From Pseudomonas sp. P5_109 (GTDB taxonomy: Bacteria > Pseudomonadota > Gammaproteobacteria > Pseudomonadales > Pseudomonadaceae): a DNA stretch of 64,000 nucleotides. The translations under genes were made by a program, and so were the position numbers. How positions within the stretch are numbered: the stretch's first letter is position 1; the number at the start of each line of letters is the position of its first letter. Shown here piece after piece: positions 25,352 through 33,167 of the stretch. The notes beneath the pieces are model-generated. The model did not search any database. It worked only from the letters and a program-made list of their open reading frames with translations, and was not told the origin of the DNA. Location of the stretch: positions 2,335,001 to 2,399,000 of the forward strand of contig NZ_CP125380.1 of assembly GCF_034009455.1 (NCBI RefSeq), written 5' to 3'.

Positions 25352-25386
25352 TTACCCACAGAAACTGTGGACATCTCTGTGGGTAA
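25352..25386. repeat. Inverted repeat with DnaA-box-like units
   Basis: TTACCCACAGA and TCTGTGGGTAA are perfect 11-base arms, with CTGTGGACA between them. Each is one or two bases from the DnaA box TTATCCACA. A run of A lies before and a TAAAAC after it, so it may also be read as a terminator stem. Confidence 0.5.
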
Positions 25387-25516
25387 AACTCTGAAAATCT
25401 TTAGGTGAATGACGAAAGAAAGCTGATCGAAATTTGAACAGATGAATCTGCTTCGGTTGTAATGTCAGTGAAAATGGTGAAGCTGCATCGACTGTGAAAA
25501 TGTAGGGGATAATTGG

Positions 25517-25702
25517 CCGACTCTGCTGCGCCGGTGTGCGTCACTGTGGGATCAAACAGCGCGCTATCGCTTCCTGTCGATGCACTACGCCGCGAGCTTC
25601 GAACGTGAGGTGCCCCATGAACACCGGCAGTTGATGAACGCAGCACTGGTCAAGGACATCGATGCAGTGCGAGCTGTCGGAGCATTACCAGACAACTACT
25701 GA
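25517..25702 (+). pseudogene. C-terminal remnant of a GntR-family (FCD) regulator
   Basis: The frame LLRRCASLWDQTARYRFLS, then FEREVPHEHRQLMNAALVKD and a stop at 25702 matches the last helices of FCD-domain GntR regulators, including the metal-binding HEHRQL histidine. The DNA-binding domain and the first half of FCD are missing. A remnant. Confidence 0.68.
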
Positions 25703-25770
25703 TTCGGTGTAAGCACGCATTGCTTGCTTGAGCCTGGTGTAGTCACCAGGCTGCCAATCTGCTCGCCGCT

Positions 25771-26110
25771 TCAGGATTGCTCCGCACGCAGGCGATACAG
25801 CGACTCACTGCTCGCCCGGATGCTGGCTTGAGGCCCGGCAATCCGTGGCAACAGCCGATTGAAATAAAATGCCGCGCTGGCCAGTTTGGCGCTGTGGAAA
25901 TCTTCATCTGCTTCAAGCCTGGCCTGCGCAACCCGGGCCATGCGCGGCCACATGTAGGCGTACGCCACGTAACCGAACAGCTGTAAATACAAGAAGCAGG
26001 CACTGCCGACTGAGTTGGGGTCTTCGGCGGCCCGGTCTTGCAGCCAGAGGCTGAGGTTTTCCAGGTTTTGTACGGCATCCAGCAGAGGCTGTGCATGTGG
26101 GCAGCCGGGC
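25771..26110 (-). pseudogene. C-terminal remnant of an acyl-CoA dehydrogenase
   Basis: The frame LDAVQNLENLSLWLQDRAAE, FLYLQLFGYVAYAYMWPRMA and FYFNRLLPRIAGPQASI ends at the stop 25771. This is the extra C-terminal helical domain of the large (about 590-residue) acyl-CoA dehydrogenases such as DmdC/FadE5-like proteins. The flavin and acyl-CoA domains are missing, and the reading frame breaks near 26110. A remnant. Confidence 0.68.
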
Positions 26111-26364
26111 AGGCTGTCGAGTCCGCGGATTCATCGTCTTGGACTGCCACCGATGATCGCAAGTTGATCCGTGGGCCGATCTTGCACTGACCCAAGTCGC
26201 TGTTGCGTCCCCCGTAATTGGACGATGAATATCGGGTTATCACGGCGGCAGTAGATTGGAGTATTTCGCTTGAGCGGTGACATGGATGGGCTTCATTCCA
26301 CTTTAATTGAGTGGATGCGTTTATCTAAAAAATCCTTTACAAATCAATTAGTTATGATTTTGAT

Positions 26365-26413
26365 TAGCATGGGGTGCTAGGGGTCGAGTGTTCGAATCAC
26401 TCCGTCCCGACCA
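26365..26413 (+). tRNA. 3' fragment of tRNA-Pro(GGG): probable attachment site of an integrated element
   Basis: The 49 bases run from the anticodon stem (TAGC ATGGGGT GCTA) through the T arm (GAGTG TTCGAAT CACTC) to the acceptor strand GTCCCGA and CCA. The 5' half is absent; the preceding DNA has no D arm. Orphan tRNA 3' ends in this orientation mark the far end of islands that integrate into tRNA genes, with the island on the left and old chromosome on the right. Confidence 0.82.
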
Positions 26414-26426
26414 TTTATTCTTTAAT

Positions 26427-26460
26427 AAATCCAGTCACTTAGCGGTGACTGGATTTTTTT
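26427..26460 (+). terminator. Terminator after the tRNA fragment
   Basis: AAATCCAGTCAC / GTGACTGGATTT with a six-base loop and a T-run. It lies 14 bases after the CCA, as expected for the tRNA's own terminator, so the DNA right of 26413 is probably the original flank. Confidence 0.88.
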
Positions 26461-26681
26461 ATGGCTCATCGTTTTTTCGCGGAACTGGTTTTTGCCCCAC
26501 TTTTTGCCCCACTGAGGGGCCAAAAGAGCTTTTTTGTCTGCTGCCAACTCAAAGCAACCCCCCGAACAAGTCTGGGTGTTTGCTAAGGCTTTCATCAGTG
26601 TGTTCTCACATATTCTGTTTGGGCAATTTCTTCACGGCAACATCAACCGCCAACTGTCAGTGATCTCCCGACCAAGCCGCT
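26461..26681. other. Gap between tRNA-fragment terminator and flavoprotein gene
   Basis: About 220 bases. A minus-strand frame (about 26422..26605) is open but crosses the terminator hairpin and matches nothing I know. The tandem TTTTTGCCCCAC is visible at 26490..26513. Confidence 0.3.
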
Positions 26682-27743
26682 TCAGTCTGGAGACCCTGGG
26701 CACTCCGGGGCAAAGCCTTTCCACCACTCAGGTCTGTCAGGTTGTTGCTGATAGGTCTGCACCTGATCAGCCGCGCTGCCCAGTAGTTGCTCGACGCTGA
26801 GACCTCGTTTGACGACATATTCATCCAGTTCGCGTACAGCGCGAGACAATACGTCATAGCCGCCAGTGAACACCGCCGAGGTCATCTCTGTGGCACAGGC
26901 CCCGGAAAGCAAAAAGCGCGCGACGTCGAGCCCGGTGCGAGCGCCATTGGTGGCGATCAGTGGGTAATCATCGCCCATGGCTTTGCGGGTCATCATCAGC
27001 CAGCGCGCGGTCAGTGGCAGCGCCCACCCGCCACCTATTGCGGCACTGGTTCCGAGCAGGGGCAGGCCGGTTTCCAGGTCCGGCAGAAAGCCCATGAAGC
27101 GTCCCATCATCACGACACTGTCGGCTCCACCTCTGCGTGCGGCCTGAGCCAGACCGACGACGTCCTCGCTCTGCCCGGTGAGCTTGATCCACAGCGGTAA
27201 TGTCGTCGCCCGGCGGATACGCGAGACAATGGCTTCTATGCGTGCCGCACCCCGCTCAAGGACGATGGCACCCTTGGCTGCTTCTTCACCGTGAGGTGCG
27301 CCAATGTTCAGCTCCAGCACTCTTAGGCCAGCCTGTTCAATCTGCCGGGCGTACTCCGCACATTGTTCAAGGTCGCTGAGGATCAGGCTGGGAATAACGT
27401 ATGCATCTTGCTGTCGAGCCTCCAAGTCCAGCTTGACCAATTCTTCGAGCCATTCGGCGAACCCGCGTTGCACCAGGCCTGAGCGACCGAACAGGCTTGC
27501 GTCGGATGGCGGGGAAAAGTCCCACGGCAAACGATTCCAGCTCGAATCCAGCAGCGCATAGTCCGTCTTGTCCAGTTGGTGTTTGGCTGCTTGCGATTCG
27601 TTGGTTGATTTGGCGACCACCGCGCCTGCGCCAGTGGCCAGGGCCGCGCGGATGGCATCGCGAGTCATGGTCTGCTCGCCCGCTCCGCAGAACACCGGAT
27701 TCTTAAAGGACAGTGGCCCGATCTGGGTGATTAGTCGCGTCAT
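26682..27743 (-). CDS. Dihydroorotate dehydrogenase-like FMN protein
   Basis: 353 residues, FMN TIM barrel of the DHODH/dihydropyrimidine dehydrogenase type. KNPVFCGAGEQTMTRDAI starts the barrel, VLELNIGAPHGEE holds the conserved asparagine loop, LPLWIKLTGQSEDV the FMN lysine and LIATNGARTGLDVARFLLSGA the phosphate-binding end. It is not pyrD in context: it closes an operon of cupin, aldolase and DUF6282 genes. It lacks the iron-sulphur cluster of PreA. It probably reduces or oxidises a ring or C=C bond of an unknown catabolite. Confidence 0.8.
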   Translation of the reverse strand: MTRLITQIGPLSFKNPVFCGAGEQTMTRDAIRAALATGAGAVVAKSTNESQAAKHQLDKTDYALLDSSWNRLPWDFSPPSDASLFGRSGLVQRGFAEWLEELVKLDLEARQQDAYVIPSLILSDLEQCAEYARQIEQAGLRVLELNIGAPHGEEAAKGAIVLERGAARIEAIVSRIRRATTLPLWIKLTGQSEDVVGLAQAARRGGADSVVMMGRFMGFLPDLETGLPLLGTSAAIGGGWALPLTARWLMMTRKAMGDDYPLIATNGARTGLDVARFLLSGACATEMTSAVFTGGYDVLSRAVRELDEYVVKRGLSVEQLLGSAADQVQTYQQQPDRPEWWKGFAPECPGSPD

Positions 27744-27753
27744 GACCGGGCAC

Positions 27754-28686
27754 TCACAGGTTCATCAAGCGGGAAGCGTTGCCGGAGGTCATCTTGCGAA
27801 TATCCTCGTCGCTGTAATTCAGATCCAGCAGTTGGCCAATCACATTGCGAAAACCCTCGGCGATGCTTGGATTGCCTTGCTGACCCAGGTCGGAACCGAG
27901 AATGGTCAGGTCCACGGTGCCCGCTTCGATCACTTCTCTGAGGAATTGATCGTCGTAGAATTTGAATTTCGACCCGGGTACCCACATGCACATGGAATGC
28001 TCCATATAGACGCCTTCGCCGGCCAGTTGGCGCATGTCATCAAGCGTGGCATCGACCACGTAGGTCGGATGATTGACCAGCAGTCGTTTGACGCCGCGTT
28101 TGCGGGCTTCTTCAAACAGCGGCCAGATCTCCTTGATGTTGAGGTGGCCGGCCGACAGCACCACATCTTCTGCGGCAATCAAGTCGAGGATCGCTTTGAC
28201 TTCTTCCTTCAGGCGGCCATCGTCATCGAGGACGGTCAAAGGGATCGGTTGCAGCATGCGTTGGGTGGTTTGTGGAAATTTTTCGGTGAACTTCTCGTCC
28301 TGATGGTGATGGGCGATGTGGTTGGCGGAAGAAAATGTTGGCATCCAGACCAGCTTCGCACCCAGCTTCAAGCCGTGCTCGACCGCATGCACGTTGAGTC
28401 CGCCGACCGAGTTGTTCAGCGGCACGCCTGACAGCATATGAACATCAAGCTCGCTGAAGTGTTTGTTCAGCAGGGTCGTCACGGGTGTACAGCTGTAATA
28501 GTGGTCCTTGAGCAGCACTGCCTTTAAACCGGCTTCGCTTGCTTCGCGCATGGCTTCAACATGGTCGCAGTAGCGCGGCATGACCGAGGGGCCGCTGTGG
28601 CAGTGCAGGTCGATGGCGCCGCGCATGAGGCTGTCGATGTGCGCCTGGCGCTCTTCGTTGACGGGTGTATTGACGATAGCGTTCAT
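27754..28686 (-). CDS. DUF6282-type amidohydrolase-superfamily protein
   Basis: 310 residues. AIDLHCHSGPSVMPR is the metal-binding H-x-H of the amidohydrolase fold; KDHYYSC, LSAGHLN, LLVNHPTYV and TILGSDLGQQGNP supply further His and Asp ligands, so a mono- or binuclear metal hydrolase is likely. Members of this group stand in operons with lyases and dehydrogenases but few are characterised. It lies ten bases before the flavoprotein gene, so both are made together. Likely role: ring opening, decarboxylation or amide hydrolysis. Confidence 0.75.
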   Translation of the reverse strand: MNAIVNTPVNEERQAHIDSLMRGAIDLHCHSGPSVMPRYCDHVEAMREASEAGLKAVLLKDHYYSCTPVTTLLNKHFSELDVHMLSGVPLNNSVGGLNVHAVEHGLKLGAKLVWMPTFSSANHIAHHHQDEKFTEKFPQTTQRMLQPIPLTVLDDDGRLKEEVKAILDLIAAEDVVLSAGHLNIKEIWPLFEEARKRGVKRLLVNHPTYVVDATLDDMRQLAGEGVYMEHSMCMWVPGSKFKFYDDQFLREVIEAGTVDLTILGSDLGQQGNPSIAEGFRNVIGQLLDLNYSDEDIRKMTSGNASRLMNL

Positions 28687-28716
28687 GGAATTACCTCTTG
28701 TAGTTATGCAGGCGGC

Positions 28717-29475
28717 TCAGCGAATCAAGCTGTGAAAATGACGCACCTGTTGAGTCCAGCCAGTTCGCAGCACTGCCTGATCCGAGCCCAGAATGAAAAA
28801 GCGTATCCCCTGGTTGCTGAAGCGCTCCAGGTCTTCGCTGTTGGAGACAAAAATCCCGGCGGACTTGCCGGCTTGCCGTGCGGCCTCGATCACGCGGCTG
28901 ACGGCGGACTCGACGCGTGGATCATCCAGCGAGCTGACGCCGAGCGAGACGGCAAGGTCAGCCCGCCCGACCAGCAGGCAGTCGATCTGTTCGACGCTGG
29001 CGATTGCCGCCAGGTTGTCCAGTGCCGCGCGGTCCTCGATCTGGGCAATGATCGCGTGGCGTCCATCTTCGTCGGCCATGTGTTCGGCAAGGCTCGCGCG
29101 GCCATAGCGGCCGGCCCTGGGCGAGTTGGAGAAGCCCCGGCTACCGTTGCGATAGCGGGTTGCCTGCAATACCAGGCGTGCCTGGGCCGCATCGACGATA
29201 TGCGGCAACACCAGGCCGTCGGCGCCCAGGTCCAGCGCCTGCAACAGCGTGGCGGGGCGGTCGTCAGCGACGCGCACCAGGCCGGCCACTTTCGCGGCGC
29301 GACAGGCCAACAGGCCACGATCAAGGCTGGCTTGATCGAAGGGCGCGTGTTCGGCATCCAGCACCACCGCATCGAGCACGCAGTCACCGGCGATCTCTAC
29401 CACCGCATGACTCGGCGTCTTGATGAAGGTGCTGATCAGTGACTGGCCGGCACGCAGTCGGGACGAGAAGTTCAT
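28717..29475 (-). CDS. HpcH/HpaI-family aldolase
   Basis: 252 residues, class II pyruvate aldolase of the HpcH/HpaI/citrate-lyase family. LDAVVLDAEHAPFDQASL, LVRVADDRPATLLQALDLGA (metal-site flank), GLVLPHIVDAAQA and IAQIEDRAALDNL (the metal-binding Glu) are all present. It should split a 4-hydroxy-2-oxoacid into pyruvate or oxaloacetate-type product and an aldehyde. The start overlaps the cupin stop by ATGA. In meta-cleavage pathways this is the last step; the neighbours at 42475..46406 could provide earlier ones. Confidence 0.87.
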   Translation of the reverse strand: MNFSSRLRAGQSLISTFIKTPSHAVVEIAGDCVLDAVVLDAEHAPFDQASLDRGLLACRAAKVAGLVRVADDRPATLLQALDLGADGLVLPHIVDAAQARLVLQATRYRNGSRGFSNSPRAGRYGRASLAEHMADEDGRHAIIAQIEDRAALDNLAAIASVEQIDCLLVGRADLAVSLGVSSLDDPRVESAVSRVIEAARQAGKSAGIFVSNSEDLERFSNQGIRFFILGSDQAVLRTGWTQQVRHFHSLIR

Positions 29476-29867
29476 GGCTGTTTTTGCCCGGCGTTGGCGA
29501 ATTCGCTGGCCTGGTATTCGATCAGGTGCCGGTAGTCGTCACGGATCGGCGAGAACACGTCGAGGTTCATCACCACTTCGTCACCGATCGGTTCGGCGTA
29601 GTGCACCACATGGGGCGGTATGCGGATCATGCTGCCCGGGCCACCTTCGACGACGTCGTCACCCAAGTGAAAGCGCACGCGTCCCTGCACGATGATCACT
29701 AGTTGTTCGAAGGTGTGGCTGTGAGGAAAAACATCCATGCCCGGGGTTAGCCAGTTCATCACGCATAGCGTGTCATCACCACGGAACGCTACGCGCTCGA
29801 CGCCCTTGCGGACGGTTTCGCGAGGCAGGTCATCCCAGTTATGAAGCAGTGCATTGGCAATACTCAT
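29472..29867 (-). CDS. Cupin-domain protein
   Basis: 131 residues, a single conserved barrel. Motif 1 is PHSHTFEQLVIIVQG with two His and a Glu, motif 2 PPHVVHYAEP with the last His, so a metal centre is complete. ATG 29867 with AAGGTG upstream is chosen; the longer frame from 29972 would run into the operator. It is the first gene of the four-gene minus operon. Small cupins in such places act as isomerases, dioxygenases or sugar-acid enzymes; the reaction is unknown. Confidence 0.82.
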   Translation of the reverse strand: MSIANALLHNWDDLPRETVRKGVERVAFRGDDTLCVMNWLTPGMDVFPHSHTFEQLVIIVQGRVRFHLGDDVVEGGPGSMIRIPPHVVHYAEPIGDEVVMNLDVFSPIRDDYRHLIEYQASEFANAGQKQP

Positions 29868-29900
29868 CAGATCGCACCTTTGTTTCTTTTGTAGGAATAG

Positions 29901-29917
29901 TATTTCGCTGTGAGATA
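29901..29917. promoter_or_regulatory. Candidate IclR operator 1 (cupin operon)
   Basis: TATTTCGCTGTGAGATA, an imperfect palindrome, lies 34 bases before the cupin ATG. The stretch around it (AATAGTATTTCGCTGTGAGA) is repeated almost exactly at 41274..41290, before the aminotransferase-ABC operon. Confidence 0.65.
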
Positions 29918-30011
29918 ACGCTAGCGCGTCCAATATTAAACGGTCAAGCGACTTTTTCGCCTTGACACCCACGCTTTTAGACTTCTAGGATTGCGCTACA
30001 CAGAGAAACAT

Positions 30012-30028
30012 AATTTCTTTCAGTGAAA
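30012..30028. promoter_or_regulatory. Candidate IclR operator 2 (aldehyde dehydrogenase operon)
   Basis: AATTTCTTTCAGTGAAA keeps the TTTC-N7-GAAA frame of the two better sites and lies 35 bases before the ATG at 30063. The centre differs, so this is weaker. Confidence 0.4.
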
Positions 30029-30062
30029 CCACATTTTTCAATTTGCCAAAGGTGCTTTCTAC

Positions 30063-31493
30063 ATGCGAGTTATCGAATCCCTGCTGATTGACGGTCAATG
30101 GTCTGCCGGCGCCCACGAGCGCCAGGCCGACGTGTTCAACCCGGCCTCCGGCGAATTGATCGCCAAACTGAGCCTGGCCACGACCGGCGATCTGGATCGC
30201 GCGCTGGCGGCGGCACAACGTGGCTTTCAGCTGTGGCGCAAGACTTCGGCCTACGAGCGTTCGAAAATCCTGCGTCGGGCAGCGGATCTGGTGCGTCAAC
30301 GTTCGGATGAAATTGCGGCGCTGATTACCCTGGAACAAGGCAAGCCGCTGGCGGAAGCCAAACTTGAAGCCTTCGGCGCTGGCGATCACATCGATTGGTA
30401 CGCCGAAGAGGGGCGCCGCGCTTACGGTCGAGTGATTCCACCGCGCGCCCGAGGAGTCCGGCAGACCGTATTGCGCGAGCCTGTGGGGCCGGTAGCGGCT
30501 TTCAGTCCCTGGAACTTCCCGGTCAGCCAACTGGTGCGCAAGATTGCCGGTGCACTGGCGGCCGGTTGTTCGATCATTGCCAAAGGCCCGGAGGAAACCC
30601 CTTCATCCTGCATCGAGTTGTGCCGTGCGTTTCAGGATGCCGGCGTGCCTGACGGTGTCCTGAACCTGGTGTTTGGCGTGCCGGCCGAAGTGTCCGATTA
30701 CCTGATTCGTTCCGAGGTCATCCGCAAGGTGTCGTTCACCGGCTCGGTCCCTGTTGGACGGGCACTGGGTGCGCTGGCGGGGCAGTACCTCAAGCGCTGC
30801 ACACTGGAACTGGGTGGGCATGCACCGTTCATTGTCTGCGATGACGTCGACGTCAAGGCCGTGGCGGCGCTGGGTGCAGGGCTGAAGTTCCGCAATGGCG
30901 GCCAGATCTGCGCCTCGCCAACGCGCTTCTATGTGCAATCGGCGGTGTATGAGCAGTTTGTCGATGCGTTCTGCGCGGCGGGTGCCGCAATCAAGATCGG
31001 TGATGGCCACGATGCCTCGACGCAACTGGGCCCGTTAGCCAATCCACGCCGGGTGGCCGCCGTACAGGAATATGTCGATGACGCATTGGCCGTCGGCGCA
31101 CAACTGGTGTTGGGTGGCAAAACCGCCGAAGGCGCAGGCTTTTTCTATCCCGCGACGGTGCTGACTGATGTGCCTGAAAACGCACGGGTGATGAACGAAG
31201 AACCGTTCGGCCCGATTGCCTCCATTGTTCGCTTCGACACTGTCGAGGAAGTAATCGAGAAGGCCAACGGCTTGTCTTTTGGGCTGGCAGCTTTCGCGTT
31301 CACCCGGTCGATCCAGCGCGCAACGTTGCTGGCTGATGAGCTGGAGTCGGGCATGGTTTCCATCAACCACTTCGGCCTGGCTGCACCGGAAACGCCGTTC
31401 GGTGGCGTCAAGGACAGCGGTTACGGCAGCGAGGGCGGCAGTGAAGGGCTGGACGCGTACTTCACCACTAAATTCGTCAGCCAGATCGGCTGA
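30063..31493 (+). CDS. NAD(P)-dependent aldehyde dehydrogenase (succinate-semialdehyde type)
   Basis: 476 residues. SPWNFPVSQLVRKIAGALAA binds the cofactor, LELGGHAPFIV holds the general-base Glu, NGGQICASPTR the catalytic Cys and EEPFGPIA the second Glu. The AAGCSIIAKGPEETP stretch and length fit the GabD/SSADH-like branch, which accepts various semialdehydes. It heads the plus operon with GMC oxidoreductase, MFS carrier and IclR regulator. It may oxidise the aldehyde made by the aminotransferase at 39790 or by the aldolase; this is inference. Confidence 0.88.
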   Translation: MRVIESLLIDGQWSAGAHERQADVFNPASGELIAKLSLATTGDLDRALAAAQRGFQLWRKTSAYERSKILRRAADLVRQRSDEIAALITLEQGKPLAEAKLEAFGAGDHIDWYAEEGRRAYGRVIPPRARGVRQTVLREPVGPVAAFSPWNFPVSQLVRKIAGALAAGCSIIAKGPEETPSSCIELCRAFQDAGVPDGVLNLVFGVPAEVSDYLIRSEVIRKVSFTGSVPVGRALGALAGQYLKRCTLELGGHAPFIVCDDVDVKAVAALGAGLKFRNGGQICASPTRFYVQSAVYEQFVDAFCAAGAAIKIGDGHDASTQLGPLANPRRVAAVQEYVDDALAVGAQLVLGGKTAEGAGFFYPATVLTDVPENARVMNEEPFGPIASIVRFDTVEEVIEKANGLSFGLAAFAFTRSIQRATLLADELESGMVSINHFGLAAPETPFGGVKDSGYGSEGGSEGLDAYFTTKFVSQIG

Positions 31494-31518
31494 ACAAGAA
31501 CGCCCACCACCGAGAACA

Positions 31519-33114
31519 ATGCCCATGCAAACCTTCGATTACATCGTGGTCGGGGCCGGTTCCGCTGGCTGTGCCTTGAGCGCACGGCTGGCGAGTGCTG
31601 GCAAGCAGGTGCTGTTGCTTGAAGCCGGACCGGCCGACAACCATCCGTACATTCACATTCCCGGCACCTTCATTCGGGTTCACGGCTCCCGGCGTACCTG
31701 GATGTATCGCACCGAACCCGAGCCTTTCGTCAATCAGCGCCAGGTCTACATTCCACAAGGCCGCACGCTGGGAGGTGGTAGTTCGGTTAACGCTATGATT
31801 TATATACGCGGCCAGGCACAAGACTATGACGATTGGCAAGCTAGTGGTTGTCCGGGGTGGGGGTGGCAGGACGTTCTGCCGGTGTTTCGGCGCTGCGAAA
31901 CCAACGTCCGGTTAGGTGGCGCCTTGCACGGCCAGAATGGCCCGCTGAACGTCAGTGACGCTGGTCACCGGCATGCCTTGAGCCGCGCTTTTGTGAGGGC
32001 CGCGGTTGAAGCGGGGGTGCCGGCGACGGATGACTTTAACGGCGCAAGACAAGAGGGCGCCGGCTTCTATCAAACCACCACGTCTCACGGTCGGCGCGCC
32101 AGTTCGGCGGTGGCTTACATAAAGCCTTTGCGCAACAACATAAACCTGAAAGTGCTCACCGAGACCCATGTCACCGAACTGCTGTTCGATGGCGCTCGGG
32201 TCACGGGAGTTCGGGCCATGGATCGTGAAGGCGTTGCGATCAGGTTTACCGCTCGTGCAGAAGTCATTGTCAGTGCCGGAGCGATTGCTTCACCCAAACT
32301 TCTGATGCTGTCGGGGATTGGGCCGCAGGCTCATCTGAATGAAATGGGCATTGCAATGCGCGTGCACTCGCCGGGCGTGGGTGAGAACTTTCAGGATCAC
32401 CTCAGCGCTTCGGTGTATGCGCAAACACGTGAACCTGTCAGCTTGCTCGGGCATGACCGGGGCTTGCGTGCGTTGGGGCACGGTCTCAAGTACCTGGCCA
32501 ACCGTTCGGGTCTGCTTAGCTCCAACGTGGTGGAGAGCGGTGCTTTCGTCGATGCCACCGGTTGCGGTCGGCCGGACGTGCAATTTCATGTGGTGCCGGC
32601 GCTGGTCGGCGATATCGACCGGTTGCCACCCAGTGGCCACGGTATCTCGATCAACCCCTGCGCCTTGCGGCCTCGCTCGCGTGGCCAACTGCGCCTGAAA
32701 AGTGCCGACCCAATGCAAGAGGTTTCGCTGAAGGCCAATTACCTGAGTGATGAGCACGACCTTCGGACCATGGTCGCAGGCGTCAAATTTGCCCGCCGAA
32801 TCCTGCGTGCACCAGCGCTGGCCAGCGTCGTGGAAAAAATGCTGTTGCTACCTGATCACGACGACATTGCAGATCATGTGCTGGAGGACTACGTGCGCAG
32901 TGTTGCAAAAACCGTTTTCCATCCTGCGGGAACCTGTCGCATGGGGATGGATGCCAACGCAGTCGTCGGGCCCGATCTTCGGGTGCATGGCGTGCAGGGG
33001 CTGCGCGTCGCCGATGCGTCGATCATGCCGACTATCGTCAGCGGCAATACTAATGCTCCCTGCATCATGATCGGTGAGCGGTGTGCCGATTTCATTTTGG
33101 GGAATGCCGCGTAG
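31519..33114 (+). CDS. GMC-family FAD alcohol dehydrogenase
   Basis: 531 residues from ATG 31519 (ATG 31525 is possible); GAGAACA lies just before. DYIVVGAGSAGCALSARLAS is the FAD fold, GRTLGGGSSVNAMIYIRG the GMC signature 1, SAGAIASPKLLMLSGIGP signature 2, and HPAGTCRMG carries the catalytic His. The end VVGPDLRVHGVQGLRVADAS is standard. Members oxidise alcohols such as choline or aromatic and polyethoxy alcohols to aldehydes. It follows the aldehyde dehydrogenase by 25 bases, so alcohol to aldehyde to acid oxidation is likely. Confidence 0.9.
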   Translation: MPMQTFDYIVVGAGSAGCALSARLASAGKQVLLLEAGPADNHPYIHIPGTFIRVHGSRRTWMYRTEPEPFVNQRQVYIPQGRTLGGGSSVNAMIYIRGQAQDYDDWQASGCPGWGWQDVLPVFRRCETNVRLGGALHGQNGPLNVSDAGHRHALSRAFVRAAVEAGVPATDDFNGARQEGAGFYQTTTSHGRRASSAVAYIKPLRNNINLKVLTETHVTELLFDGARVTGVRAMDREGVAIRFTARAEVIVSAGAIASPKLLMLSGIGPQAHLNEMGIAMRVHSPGVGENFQDHLSASVYAQTREPVSLLGHDRGLRALGHGLKYLANRSGLLSSNVVESGAFVDATGCGRPDVQFHVVPALVGDIDRLPPSGHGISINPCALRPRSRGQLRLKSADPMQEVSLKANYLSDEHDLRTMVAGVKFARRILRAPALASVVEKMLLLPDHDDIADHVLEDYVRSVAKTVFHPAGTCRMGMDANAVVGPDLRVHGVQGLRVADASIMPTIVSGNTNAPCIMIGERCADFILGNAA

Positions 33115-33167
33115 TCAGTCCAACCCCAACACCTCTTCGCATGCACAACAATTACAAGAGTACAGCG

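Noticed and set aside
25340..25400. Chromosomal replication origin
   Set aside because: Only three near-DnaA boxes, no AT-rich unwinding region of proper size and no dnaA/dnaN neighbours.
26340..26413. A complete tRNA gene
   Set aside because: The D arm, 5' acceptor strand and 5' half of the anticodon arm are missing upstream; only the 3' part is present.
26422..26605. Minus-strand frame ending in WGKKWGKNQFREKT and crossing the tRNA-fragment terminator
   Set aside because: It could be an integrase tail, but I recognise no integrase motif and it overlaps a strong terminator stem, so I did not call a gene.
28561..29442. Open plus-strand frame opposite the aldolase
   Set aside because: Antisense to an HpcH/HpaI aldolase with clear motifs; no ribosome site.
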